Below are positions 32,574 to 41,717 of a stretch of 64,000 nt of DNA, piece by piece; positions within the stretch are counted from its first letter, which is position 1; every line of letters begins with the position of its first letter. Below the pieces are notes generated by a model. It did not search any database, was not told the DNA's origin, and saw only the letters and a program-made list of their open reading frames with translations. Source of the DNA: Dehalobacter sp. CP (GTDB lineage Bacteria > Bacillota_B > Desulfitobacteriia > Desulfitobacteriales > Syntrophobotulaceae); NCBI GenBank assembly GCA_009910795.1, contig VMEE01000083.1, forward strand, positions 190,432 through 254,431, read 5' to 3'. A program made the translations under genes and the position numbers.

Positions 32574-34313
32574 CTATCTATCGTTTCCCTCGAACTGCAT
32601 GTTGTAATACCGGGCATAGATCCCGTTAAGATCAATCAACGCGCGATGCGTGCCCTTTTCCTGGATGCCCTCATCCGAAATGACAATGATTTCGTCAGCA
32701 TTTTTAATGGTACTTAGGCGATGGGCAATAATAATCGTCGTCCGGTTATGTGATAGCTTGGACAGGGACGCCTGAATATAGCGTTCACTTTCATTATCCA
32801 GTGCCGAAGTCGCTTCATCCAGGATTAATATCGGCGGGTTCTTCAAAAATACCCTTGCTATCGACAGCCGCTGTTTTTGTCCTCCCGAAAGCCGGACGCC
32901 CCGTTCACCGACGAACGTGTCATAACCGAGTTCCAAAGACATGATGAATTCATGAATGTTGGCACTGCAGGCAGCCTCGATGATTTCCTGGTCGGAGGCA
33001 TTTGCTTTGCCGTAGGCAATATTCTCCTTGATCGTACCGCTGAACATATAGACATCCTGCTGCACGATCCCGATCGCATTTCTTAAGGATTCCAGCGTGA
33101 TATCCCGGATATCGTTACCGTCAATCGTAATGGTTCCTTCGGTAACATCATAAAAACGGGGGAGCAGGGAGCACAATGTTGTCTTTCCGCCGCCAGAGGG
33201 ACCCACCAGAGCAACTTTACGTCCGGTAGGAATTCGGATGCTGACATTCTGGAGGACATCATCATCGAGGTTGTATCGGAAAGAAACATTGGAAAATTCT
33301 ATTTCACCTTTGACGTTTTCCAGTGGCAGGGCGTTTGGTTTTTCGATAATATCAGGTTTTGTCTCCATAATTTCCTCAAAGCGTTTAAACCCGGCAAAAC
33401 CCTTTTGAAACTGTTCGGTAAAATTAATCAGTACTTCCAATGGTTGAACAAAGATATTGATGTAAAGCAGGTAAATGACAAGTTCCGTAAGTGTTAGTGA
33501 TCCACCGGCAATGGACAGGCCGCCGGAGACAATGACGACAATATAAAGCAGCCCGGAAAAGAAGGAATTCCAGGCAAAATAACCTCCCATCATTTTATAG
33601 CTGCCGGCTTTGGATGCCAGAAAGTCCTGATTGCTTTTCTGGAATTTCATTTTTTCTGCTTCTTCATTGGCAAAGGACTTGACCACCCGGATTCCAGCCA
33701 GACTATCCTGAAGGCTTGCGTTTACTTTGGCAATTTTGACCCGGTTATCCAGGAAGACCGCTTTCATCTTGAGGTTACGCTGAATACTGAAAGTCACCAT
33801 AATCGCCGTGACAGCGAGCAGGATAAGAGTCATCGGCACATTCAGCAGTATCAGCAAAACAAATGACCCGATAATTTTCAGGAAGGAAATAAAGATATTC
33901 TCCGGTCCGTGATGCGCTAGTTCGGAAATGTCAAAAAGGTCATTGACGAGTCTGGACATCAGCTCACCGGTATTGTTCTGGTCGTAGTAAGAGAAAGACA
34001 GACGCTGAAAGTGCGTGAATAAATCTCTGCGCATGTCCGCTTCCATCCGGGCTCCCATGATATGGCCCCAGCAAGTGATAAAATACTGGCAAAAGTAGCG
34101 GATTATGTAGAGTGTCAGCAATGCTGCGCCGAAAAAGCCGATGCTGTGCAGGATCACTTCTCTGCCTTGGGTAAAAACGTTTTTGCTTAAGTGATTCAGG
34201 ATTTGAGGGAAGGACAGATCGACGACGGAGACAATCACTGCACAAAGCATATCCGTATAAAACAACAGGCGGTAAGGCTTATAATAACAAACAAAACGGT
34301 TCAGGATATTCAT
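32574..34313 (-). CDS. ABC exporter, fused permease and ATPase
   Basis: A 579-residue half-transporter of the MsbA/YfiB-like group. Six membrane helices fill residues 1-310 and the ATPase domain follows: Walker A GPSGGGKTT, the Q-loop IVQQDVYMFSG, signature VRLSGGQKQRLSIAR, Walker B ILILDEATSALD and switch His in IIAHRLSTI. It would act as a homodimer exporting lipids, peptides or drugs; nothing in the neighbourhood fixes the substrate. The ATG at 34313 has no strong ribosome binding site. A CCTGCAA/TTGCAGG hairpin lies in its leader near 34346-34363. Confidence 0.9.
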   Translation of the reverse strand: MNILNRFVCYYKPYRLLFYTDMLCAVIVSVVDLSFPQILNHLSKNVFTQGREVILHSIGFFGAALLTLYIIRYFCQYFITCWGHIMGARMEADMRRDLFTHFQRLSFSYYDQNNTGELMSRLVNDLFDISELAHHGPENIFISFLKIIGSFVLLILLNVPMTLILLAVTAIMVTFSIQRNLKMKAVFLDNRVKIAKVNASLQDSLAGIRVVKSFANEEAEKMKFQKSNQDFLASKAGSYKMMGGYFAWNSFFSGLLYIVVIVSGGLSIAGGSLTLTELVIYLLYINIFVQPLEVLINFTEQFQKGFAGFKRFEEIMETKPDIIEKPNALPLENVKGEIEFSNVSFRYNLDDDVLQNVSIRIPTGRKVALVGPSGGGKTTLCSLLPRFYDVTEGTITIDGNDIRDITLESLRNAIGIVQQDVYMFSGTIKENIAYGKANASDQEIIEAACSANIHEFIMSLELGYDTFVGERGVRLSGGQKQRLSIARVFLKNPPILILDEATSALDNESERYIQASLSKLSHNRTTIIIAHRLSTIKNADEIIVISDEGIQEKGTHRALIDLNGIYARYYNMQFEGNDR

Positions 34314-34514
34314 GCTGCAGAGCCACGCTTTCTAAAAATAAAGCCTGCAAATACTTGCAGGAATCTTACGCTTTTCTCGGAACAGTATAGCATATTTCAT
34401 TAAAAAGAAAAAATCGGGCGGATAAATTCCATTCTGCGGAAACAATGAAATTAATATTTCTGTCAGAAAATCAAAGGGGAAATGTGCTTTCTATAGAATA
34501 TTTATGCAAAGTCA

Positions 34515-34994
34515 TTAATAGATGCGCACAAAAAAATAGACAATCATAATGATTTCGGCACCGATCTTGACAGCCGTACCGCCAAGGACACCGAGCAGTG
34601 TACCTAAACCAATTCGGATTGTCTTCTTTAATTCCGTACCACGGATCAGTTCGGCTGCAATCGCCCCCAAAAACGGACCAAGAATAATACCAAGCGGTCC
34701 AAGAACGATCAAACCCAGAATAGTGCCGATCACTGCGCCCCAGGCTGCCTGCTTGCTTCCGCCGAAGCGTTTCGTTCCGATAGCCGAGGCAAAATAATCC
34801 ACAAAGAACAGCAGGATTACGACCAGGGCCTGCAGGATGAAAAAGTAGGCATTTAACGTTGCGAAGCCTGTCATGAAGCCATAGACCAGCATTCCTGCAT
34901 AGATCAAAATGACGCCGGGCAAAACGGGAAGAACAGTTCCAACAATACCCGCAATAAAGAGAACAACCGCAATGATTAAAGCAATCGTATCCAT
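34515..34994 (-). CDS. DUF456 family membrane protein
   Basis: A 159-residue polytopic protein of the DUF456 family. It has four hydrophobic stretches with Gly-rich motifs GTVLPVLPGVILIYAGML near residue 19 and GAVIGTILGLIVLGPLGI near residue 87. The family is widespread with no established role. GGAGGGAAG precedes the ATG. The gene stands alone, divergent from the ABC pair at 35283. Confidence 0.85.
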   Translation of the reverse strand: MDTIALIIAVVLFIAGIVGTVLPVLPGVILIYAGMLVYGFMTGFATLNAYFFILQALVVILLFFVDYFASAIGTKRFGGSKQAAWGAVIGTILGLIVLGPLGIILGPFLGAIAAELIRGTELKKTIRIGLGTLLGVLGGTAVKIGAEIIMIVYFFVRIY

Positions 34995-35159
34995 TCTTTC
35001 TTCCCTCCATTTTCAGATAGGACCATTCATATGTTCTATGATAATAATCAATATAATAACCAATGAATTTGCTGCTTACCCGTATAAATATACTGGATTG
35101 GAAAGAAAAATTCAATTTTTTTGATACAAACAGCTCGGAGGTTATCATCGGAGGTTATC

Positions 35160-35264
35160 ATGGAAAGAACCAGACTTGGACGGACGAATCTAATGGTCGG
35201 AAGAATTTTATCCGGAGCACCAAAAGGATATGTAAGCCGATGGGGGCGTTTGATCAATGAATAG
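35160..35264 (+). pseudogene. Truncated N-terminus of an aldo/keto reductase
   Basis: A 34-codon frame begins MERTRLGRTNLMVGRI, the typical first strand of aldo/keto reductases (M-x-x-R-x-LG-x-T-x-L-x-V-x-x-I), then diverges and stops. The ribosome binding site GGAGGTTATC is itself tandemly doubled with the 13-base unit CGGAGGTTATCAT. It is most likely a decayed remnant left when the region was rearranged; a short translated leader is a less likely alternative. Confidence 0.6.
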
Positions 35265-35282
35265 ATGGATGGAGGAGAGAAA

Positions 35283-35981
35283 ATGTATATTCATATTGAA
35301 GATCTGGAAAAGAGTTATACATCCGGTTCAGTAAAAACAAAGGTATTGAAAGGCATTAATCTTCAACTCGCTCGAGCCGAAATTGGCGTGATTCTGGGTC
35401 CCTCAGGGTCGGGAAAATCCACTTTATTGAATATCATCGGCGGGATCGACCGTTGTGACACAGGAAAAGCAATCGTTGACGGTGACGAGATCACAAATCT
35501 GAATGATAAAGAGCTTACGGAATATCGTCGGGAGCACATCGGATTTATCTTTCAGTTCTATCATTTGATTCCGAACCTGAATGTTAAAGAGAATATTGAA
35601 GTTGTAGCAAATATCAGCAGGGTGCCCCTGAAAATTGATGATGTGCTTCATGCTGTTCAGCTGGAAGACAAAAAACACCGGTTCCCGAGAGAATTAAGCG
35701 GCGGGGAACAACAACGCGTTTCTATTGCCAGGGCGCTTGTTAAAAAACCAAAGCTGCTGTTATGCGATGAAATTACCGGCGCACTGGATTATGCAACATC
35801 CAGGGAAATCTTGAAATTCCTGCAGCAAATCAATAAGGACTACCAAACAACCATCTTAATGAGTACCCATAATACCGCCCTAAGAGCGATGGCAAACCGG
35901 GTCTATAAATTAAGAAGCGGAGAAATTATTCAGGAAACAATCAACGATGCGGCTGTACCTGCGGAAAGGATTGAATGGTGA
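35283..35981 (+). CDS. ABC transporter ATP-binding protein, LolD/MacB-like
   Basis: A 232-residue ATPase: Walker A GPSGSGKSTLL near residue 40, Q-loop IFQFYHLIPNL, signature LSGGEQQRVSIARAL, and Walker B LLLCDEITGALD, in which Ile replaces the usual Pro. This subfamily pairs with FtsX-type permeases and drives mechanical work outside the membrane or peptide/lipid export. The start at 35283 follows GGAGGAGA. It overlaps the permease gene by a few bases. Confidence 0.9.
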   Translation: MYIHIEDLEKSYTSGSVKTKVLKGINLQLARAEIGVILGPSGSGKSTLLNIIGGIDRCDTGKAIVDGDEITNLNDKELTEYRREHIGFIFQFYHLIPNLNVKENIEVVANISRVPLKIDDVLHAVQLEDKKHRFPRELSGGEQQRVSIARALVKKPKLLLCDEITGALDYATSREILKFLQQINKDYQTTILMSTHNTALRAMANRVYKLRSGEIIQETINDAAVPAERIEW

Positions 35982-38227
35982 TGATTCTAAATAAAAAGAT
36001 TAAGCGGACCATGATGGATAACAAGGCACCGTATCTTGGCTCAGTCGTGCTGATTATGATCAGCTGCTTGCTTTTTATTTTATTAAACCTTCTATCTGTA
36101 AATATGCTTGCTATGACATCTTCGTTTATTGAAGACTACGTTCAGGAAGACGCGAACTTTGTTGCCAATACCAAACTGAACAATATCCGGGAGCTGGAGA
36201 CAAAATTCAACGTCCGGATTGAAGCAGGCGGGGTATTTGATTATGCGTTAACCGAGGGAAAAACCCTCCGGATTTTTAGTGAAAATACGAAAATAAATAT
36301 TCCGGCAATCATAGAAGGTCAACAGGTTCAGAACGGCGGAATTTTGATTGATCCTTCGTTTGCCAAGACAAATGATTTGCAGATCGGAGAAAAGATTAAG
36401 ATCCTAGATCATATTTTTACGATCAGCGGTTATGCCTCTCTGCCAAACTATATTTATATTTTAAGATCAGAAAATGACATTTTAAACGACCCGAACCATT
36501 TTGGAATTGCCGTGCTCAGCAAGGAAAATTTTGCCGAATTACAGAAAGGCAACCGGTTTTATGCCGTAAAATTTAATAACCATAACGTCCCTGTCGGGTC
36601 CCAGTCCGAACAATTCAGAGACTATCTTCGAGGAAAAGACATTGTGATCAGTCAATGGAACGATATCGGCCAGAATGTGAGAGTAACCTATGTGACAACA
36701 AAAGTTGAAGGGATCAGCAGAATGAGTACAACGATGCCCATCGCCATCCTGCTGTTGACCTGTATCCTGGTCGGGATTGTCATTTGGAGATTGCTGCAAA
36801 AAGAAGCTGTGATTATCGGAACGCTCTATGCCCAGGGATACCGACGAAGAGAAATATTGCAACACTACCTGCGCTACCCGCTGTTCATTGCTTTAAGCGG
36901 CGGGATGATCGGTACTTTTTTGGGGGCGCTTTTCTTGCAGCCCATGCTCAATTTTATGCTGGCATACTTTAACCTGCCGCTAAACACACTGAGCTTTGAT
37001 CCGCGTTACATCGTTGCCAGTATCTTACTTCCGGTTATATTTCTGGGTTTGAGCGGTATGATAATCTTGTGCCGGGAGCTCAGGCTTTCTCCGGTTGAAC
37101 TCCTGAGAGGCGGCAGAAGGAAAGACAAGGTAACGCTGCTGGAACGGAAACTTAATCTTGACCGTTTCAACTTTGCCACGACCTTTAAACTCAGACAGCA
37201 GCTGAGAAGTCTGTCGCGTCTTATTTTCTTGCTTTTCGGCGTGATTATGGCAACAATGCTCCTGTTGTTGGGCTTTACGGCCAAAAGCTCTATAGATTAT
37301 CTGCTGCAGGATAATTTGACAAATACATTTAAGTTCCAGTATGAATACGTCTATAATGCCCTGCATCAGGAACAGGTGCCGTTGCATACTGAACCTTTCT
37401 CAGCAGCATCTTTCACGTTGGATTCAGACAGCGCTTTGGCGTTTCGTGTTTGTGGCATTCGCCCTGATTCAGCGTATATCGTTTTGAAAGATAAGAGCGG
37501 AAAACCTCTAAGTGCGCAAAAAACAGTTATTACGAGGCCGCTGGCGGATAAACTTCAGGTTAGCCCAGGTGACACAGTGAATGTAATCAATAAGCTTGAT
37601 GCGAGGGCGTATTCTGTTATGGTAGATGATATTGCCGAAACGTATATTGGTGAGTATATATTTATGCCTATCTCCGAATTTAACCAGATGCTCAGCCTGC
37701 CTGCTAACAGCTATATGGGACTGTGGAGCAAGGAAAAACTGGCAATACCGGATAATGAACTGTACAGCTCCAGATCCATAGATGATACAGTCAAGGCATT
37801 TGAAGCTTCCCTTGCGCCTCTGGAGTCCACGATTGGAGTCATTGCCCTGATGGCCTTTATGATCGGATTGATTGTGATCTACGTCGTTACATCGCTGGTC
37901 ATCGAGGAAAATAAAGAAACGATCTCACTCCTGAAAATATTCGGCTATCGTAAAAAAGAAGTGAATTCCCTGATACTCAATAGTTCATCAGGGATCATTG
38001 TGATTGGTTATCTTCTTGGGATTCCGCTGATCCTAGCTTCCATGAGTATGATGTTCAAGTCGTTGACAGAGAGTGTCAATCTGGCAATGCCGGTTACGAT
38101 CAGCTATCCGTATATCATCGTTGGCTTTATCATCATTTACCTGACCTATACGCTGGCTAAAGCCTTAAGTAGAAGGAAGATCAATCAAATTTCGATGGGT
38201 GAGGCCTTGCAGAGCGCAAGAGATTAG
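35975..38227 (+). CDS. FtsX-like ABC permease
   Basis: A 750-residue permease. A helix at residues 20-45 is followed by a 200-residue external domain (MacB periplasmic core-like), helices near 255-375 (first FtsX domain), a second external part, and a C-terminal FtsX domain of three or four helices (about 620-740). It pairs with the ATPase directly upstream. In Firmicutes such pairs take part in antimicrobial peptide resistance or cell-wall hydrolase control; no sensor kinase is adjacent here. Confidence 0.87.
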   Translation: MVMILNKKIKRTMMDNKAPYLGSVVLIMISCLLFILLNLLSVNMLAMTSSFIEDYVQEDANFVANTKLNNIRELETKFNVRIEAGGVFDYALTEGKTLRIFSENTKINIPAIIEGQQVQNGGILIDPSFAKTNDLQIGEKIKILDHIFTISGYASLPNYIYILRSENDILNDPNHFGIAVLSKENFAELQKGNRFYAVKFNNHNVPVGSQSEQFRDYLRGKDIVISQWNDIGQNVRVTYVTTKVEGISRMSTTMPIAILLLTCILVGIVIWRLLQKEAVIIGTLYAQGYRRREILQHYLRYPLFIALSGGMIGTFLGALFLQPMLNFMLAYFNLPLNTLSFDPRYIVASILLPVIFLGLSGMIILCRELRLSPVELLRGGRRKDKVTLLERKLNLDRFNFATTFKLRQQLRSLSRLIFLLFGVIMATMLLLLGFTAKSSIDYLLQDNLTNTFKFQYEYVYNALHQEQVPLHTEPFSAASFTLDSDSALAFRVCGIRPDSAYIVLKDKSGKPLSAQKTVITRPLADKLQVSPGDTVNVINKLDARAYSVMVDDIAETYIGEYIFMPISEFNQMLSLPANSYMGLWSKEKLAIPDNELYSSRSIDDTVKAFEASLAPLESTIGVIALMAFMIGLIVIYVVTSLVIEENKETISLLKIFGYRKKEVNSLILNSSSGIIVIGYLLGIPLILASMSMMFKSLTESVNLAMPVTISYPYIIVGFIIIYLTYTLAKALSRRKINQISMGEALQSARD

Positions 38228-38249
38228 GAAAGAGATTTGCAAATAAAAA

Positions 38250-38279
38250 TGATGCTAAGAGTTAACTATTAGCATCATC
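38250..38279. terminator. Bidirectional intrinsic terminator
   Basis: ATGATGCTAA and TTAGCATCAT enclose GAGTTAACTA. It lies between the convergent permease and NlpC/P60 genes. Confidence 0.6.
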
Positions 38280-38313
38280 CTACTCGTTTCGATAACTCTT
38301 GCCAGTAAAGTTG

Positions 38314-39510
38314 TTAATATCTGCGGGCACCAAGATAACTGGACGAATGCGCGCTTAGATTGGATACGACAACGCCGGTTGAATAATTAAAGGCGTGCAC
38401 ATATTGTCCTCCGCCAATATAAATACCGACGTGTGAGGCACCCCGGGCATAGGTCGAGAAAAAGACAAGGTCTCCCGGCTGTAGCTCATCCCTGCCAACC
38501 GGGGCACCGGAAGCATACTGCGCGAAAGAGGAATGGGGAAGGGAGACACCGGCCGCAGCGTATACATAGCGGGTAAATCCGGAACAGTCAAACCCGCCGG
38601 GGCTTATTCCGCCATAAACATACGGGCATCCGACATAGCCCAGTGCATAATCAACGACATTTGAATAGCTATTGGATCTGGAAGCAACCAGGATCGGCTT
38701 GGCAGTCGGGCCTTCGGCAATCACTTCCGTCACAGCGTCCTGGAGAATCGTTTCCTTGACAACCTGCTTTTCCGAATACTTGCCGTTACTCTGGACATAA
38801 GAATAGGTTACGGACTTCGATCCGTCACTGCCTGCTGTAATCACTTCTTTTTTACCAAAGCCGAGCTTATAATCCTTCTTGGTGATGGTATCATATTGAA
38901 TTTTCTGGGTTTCCGTATATTTTCCCTGACAGATGACCGTAAGGGAGTTATGATCAATCAAAGATTTCAAAACTTGTTCAGGTGATTGAATTTGAGAAAG
39001 CCCGGCGGTTGTTTTGGAGAATGTGACGTCTTCGGCGATCTTAACGGAAGTCACGACATTATCTTTCGTGGGTTTCACGTAATATGCCTGAAACTCTTTT
39101 AAGACCTGATCAATATCCTCCGCATCCGGCAAAACGGCAATCGCAGTACCATTGATGGCGAACTGATAGGCATCGTAGGGTTGATTAATCTTTTCTTCAA
39201 CATTGTTCGGCCGCAGCGCAGAACGAAGATAATCGGCATTGCTGACGGTGATATTGGTATAGGCCATCTCGTAAGGTTTTTCTTTGGCCGCAGACGCCAT
39301 AAGTGTATCTGCGGTATTTTGGTTAAAGACAAGTCCAAGTTGTTTTCCGTTGACAGAGACAGCGATGGCATTCATTGGGGCGGCAAGGTAACAGGCAAAC
39401 GACCCGATTAATATCATAGTAATAAATAAACCACCGAGCAGGCGCGGTGATTTCCATGATATCTTTTTAAGGCAGGTCAAGGTAACGCAAATGATCTGCT
39501 TAAAATGCAT
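38314..39510 (-). CDS. NlpC/P60 cell-wall hydrolase with G5 domain
   Basis: A 398-residue secreted or membrane-anchored hydrolase. An N-terminal helix (LLGGLFITMILIGSFACYLA) is followed by a long region to residue 200, a G5 domain (YSEKQVVKETILQDAVTEVI) and a C-terminal NlpC/P60 domain with catalytic Cys in FDCSGFTRYVY and His in RGASHVGIYIGG. It cleaves peptide bonds of peptidoglycan stem peptides. The ATG at 39510 follows GAAAGGTG. A c-di-AMP riboswitch precedes it, as is usual for wall hydrolases of this group. Confidence 0.9.
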   Translation of the reverse strand: MHFKQIICVTLTCLKKISWKSPRLLGGLFITMILIGSFACYLAAPMNAIAVSVNGKQLGLVFNQNTADTLMASAAKEKPYEMAYTNITVSNADYLRSALRPNNVEEKINQPYDAYQFAINGTAIAVLPDAEDIDQVLKEFQAYYVKPTKDNVVTSVKIAEDVTFSKTTAGLSQIQSPEQVLKSLIDHNSLTVICQGKYTETQKIQYDTITKKDYKLGFGKKEVITAGSDGSKSVTYSYVQSNGKYSEKQVVKETILQDAVTEVIAEGPTAKPILVASRSNSYSNVVDYALGYVGCPYVYGGISPGGFDCSGFTRYVYAAAGVSLPHSSFAQYASGAPVGRDELQPGDLVFFSTYARGASHVGIYIGGGQYVHAFNYSTGVVVSNLSAHSSSYLGARRY

Positions 39511-39528
39511 CAAATTTTCACCTTTCTT

Positions 39529-39640
39529 AGCTTACGAGGTTAGTTGACGGATTCGGACCAAAGGTATAGGCCCTACGCAAAATGCGATTCACCCCAGAAA
39601 AAGAAGTTCCCCCGCTCCAGGCTAGCCTGGATTCAGCTCT
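39529..39640 (-). promoter_or_regulatory. Cyclic di-AMP (ydaO/yuaA) riboswitch
   Basis: Read on the minus strand: GCTGAATCCAGGCTAGCCTG, GAGCGGGGGAACTTC, GGGGTGAATCGC, GTAGGGCC, GGTCCGAATCCGTCAACTAA and CCTCGTAAGC, the full set of conserved blocks of this class. It ends 18 bases before the NlpC/P60 start. High c-di-AMP is expected to turn expression off. TATTATAAT near 39652-39660 is a likely -10. Confidence 0.92.
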
Positions 39641-39759
39641 TATTTAGTTTATATTATAATACGCAATCTCGTAGTAATTCGACACATAATTAAAATATCC
39701 TGCCTCGGGACGAAAAATTTATAACGCTGTGCAAAGCTACAACACCCAAGATATATAAA

Positions 39760-39798
39760 CGAAGGACGCCTCAATTTGTATTTGAAACGCCCTTCGTA
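39760..39798 (-). terminator. Imperfect hairpin after trpB2
   Basis: ACGAAGG-CG arms pair across the interior, with G-T pairs next to the loop. The minus-strand tail TTTATATAT is weak. Confidence 0.5.
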
Positions 39799-39851
39799 GG
39801 CTGTGTTTAAATACATTCCTTTATTACGAAGTCTGTTAGGAATGCTGATTT

Positions 39852-41222
39852 CTACAGATCCACTTTTGGCAGCGTAGCAAAGCCTTTTTCCAGATCGGCA
39901 TCGGTCGGAATATAGTCTGTCATTGTGCCGGCGTTATAGCTCATATAAGCAGCCATATCAAAATATCCGGTGCCAGTCAGGCCAAACAGGATGGTCTTCT
40001 TTTGACCGGTTTCCTTGCACTTGAGCGCTTCATCCATTGCAACCCGCAAAGCATGTGCGGATTCTGGAGCAGGCAGGATGCCTTCACAGCGCGCAAAGGC
40101 TGTAGCTGCTTCAAATACCTTGGACTGTTCAACTGCCCGGGCTGTCATATAGCCGTCATTGTACAGTTTGGAAACGATTCCGCTCATACCGTGATACCTG
40201 AGGCCTCCGGCGTGATTCGGAGAGGGAATGAACCCTGATCCGAGCGTATACATTTTGATCAGGGGCGTCGTTTTTCCTGTATCCCCAAAATCAAACGCAT
40301 ATTTGCCGCGGGTCAGAGAAGGGCAGGAGGCCGGTTCAACACCAATAAACTCGATATTGTTTTTGCCGCGGATCTTGTCACCCATGAAAGGTGCAACCAG
40401 ACCGCCAAAGTTCGAACCGCCGCCGATACAGCCAATAATCATTTCAGGCTCAATGCCGTACTTGTCACAGGCAAGCTTGGTTTCTTCGCCGATCACGGAC
40501 TGGTGCAGCAGGACATGGTCGAGTACGCTGCCAAGTACATAACGGCAGTTTTCAGTTTTGACAGATGTTTCAATCGCTTCCGAAATCGCACAGCCAAGAG
40601 AACCGCCTGTGCCGGGGTTTTCAGCCAAAATCTTCCGGCCAATTTCCGTCGTGTCGGAAGGAGATGGAATGACTTTTCCGCCATAGGTTTCAATGACAGC
40701 TTTCCGGTAAGGCTTCTGTTCTGCAGATACCTTCACCATATAGACCGTTAATGGAATATTATAAAACGCACAGGCCATCGATAAGGCCGTACCCCATTGT
40801 CCTGCGCCGGTTTCCGTTGTCAGCGAAGACAGACCCTGTTTTTTGGCGTAATAAACCTGGGCAGCAGCAGAGTTTAATTTGTGGGAACCTGAAGTATTCG
40901 TGCCTTCAAATTTAAAATAGATCTCTGCAGGTGTATCCAGCAGCTTTTCAAGATTATAGGCTCTCACGAGCGGGGAAGGACGGTACATCCTGTAGTATTC
41001 GCGAACTTCCTCAGGAATTTCGATATATTCGTCCGTGTTGTTCAGTTCCTGTTCAATTAGTTCGTCACAGAAGATCGGCCGCAGATCATCTGCGGTGCAG
41101 GGCTTCATGGTGCCCGGATGGATAAAGGGCGGCGGGAGCTCTTTCATAACAGCTTTTACATTATACCAGTACTTGGGCATCTCTTCCTCAGGTAAATAGA
41201 TTTTGTAAGGTATGCTTGTCAT
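39852..41222 (-). CDS. trpB2: TrpB2-type tryptophan synthase beta chain
   Basis: A 456-residue PLP enzyme of the TrpB2 group, longer than the classical TrpB1 and with its N-terminal extension (YLPEEEMPKYWYNVKAVM). The PLP lysine is in GSHKLNSAAAQ, the phosphate loop is GCIGGGSNFGG, and a catalytic Glu lies in LTTETGAGQWG. It makes tryptophan from indole and serine and usually works without TrpA. The ATG at 41222 has AAAGGA at the right distance; the ATG at 41231 is too close. A tryptophan T-box leader controls it. Confidence 0.9.
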   Translation of the reverse strand: MTSIPYKIYLPEEEMPKYWYNVKAVMKELPPPFIHPGTMKPCTADDLRPIFCDELIEQELNNTDEYIEIPEEVREYYRMYRPSPLVRAYNLEKLLDTPAEIYFKFEGTNTSGSHKLNSAAAQVYYAKKQGLSSLTTETGAGQWGTALSMACAFYNIPLTVYMVKVSAEQKPYRKAVIETYGGKVIPSPSDTTEIGRKILAENPGTGGSLGCAISEAIETSVKTENCRYVLGSVLDHVLLHQSVIGEETKLACDKYGIEPEMIIGCIGGGSNFGGLVAPFMGDKIRGKNNIEFIGVEPASCPSLTRGKYAFDFGDTGKTTPLIKMYTLGSGFIPSPNHAGGLRYHGMSGIVSKLYNDGYMTARAVEQSKVFEAATAFARCEGILPAPESAHALRVAMDEALKCKETGQKKTILFGLTGTGYFDMAAYMSYNAGTMTDYIPTDADLEKGFATLPKVDL

Positions 41223-41289
41223 GGTCTTCATTCCTTTCCAAATTGTTAATAACTATCTTTTGATTAATCTTCGATGAATAAACGGAAAT

Positions 41290-41575
41290 CTATTAAAAAA
41301 AGCCTTTATCCAAACTATCGGACAAAGACTTTGATCTCTGTGGTACCACCCAACTTGCGTTTACACGCCGCTTAAAACGTATGACGGACATACGCTCCAT
41401 TCATAACGGGCGGAGTTCCCGGCCTGCATACGCTTACTCTTTGTAATCTCTGCACGGCCCTCATGAGTCCATTCACATCAGTGCTGTTACCGCTTTTCCA
41501 CCGGCTGCGGCTCTCTTGAAACAGCAAACATCATGTTACTACTCTCATTCTGCGGTTTAACAGTATCAAATATTG
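41290..41575 (-). promoter_or_regulatory. T-box leader, tryptophan specific
   Basis: On the minus strand: GAGAGTAGTAAC (AGTA bulge), GAGAGCCGCAGCCGGTGGAA, then GTGAATGGACTCATGA, in which the specifier is TGG (Trp), and the anti-terminator TTGGGTGGTACCACAG. It is followed by a terminator with AAAGTCTTTGTCC/GGATAAAGGCTTTTTTT. Uncharged tRNA-Trp should allow read-through into trpB2. Confidence 0.9.
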
Positions 41576-41580
41576 TTTAA

Positions 41581-41609
41581 ATCTTAGCTTGAAATTAGTT
41601 TTTTGTCAA
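41581..41609 (-). promoter_or_regulatory. Promoter of the T-box leader
   Basis: On the minus strand TTGACA (41609-41604), a 17-base spacer and TAAGAT (41586-41581). Confidence 0.7.
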
Positions 41610-41717
41610 GAGAATGCAAGAACCCCATAGTCAGGGAATTGCACCATTTTGAAAAAACGCAAAGTATGGTAAACTCTAGAGAAGTACACGATACATTGTC
41701 TAACGGAGGAATTGGCT

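Noticed and set aside
34471..35148. 225-codon minus-strand frame over DUF456
   Set aside because: Out of frame with the clear DUF456 membrane protein and rich in Cys, Arg and Trp as shadow frames are.
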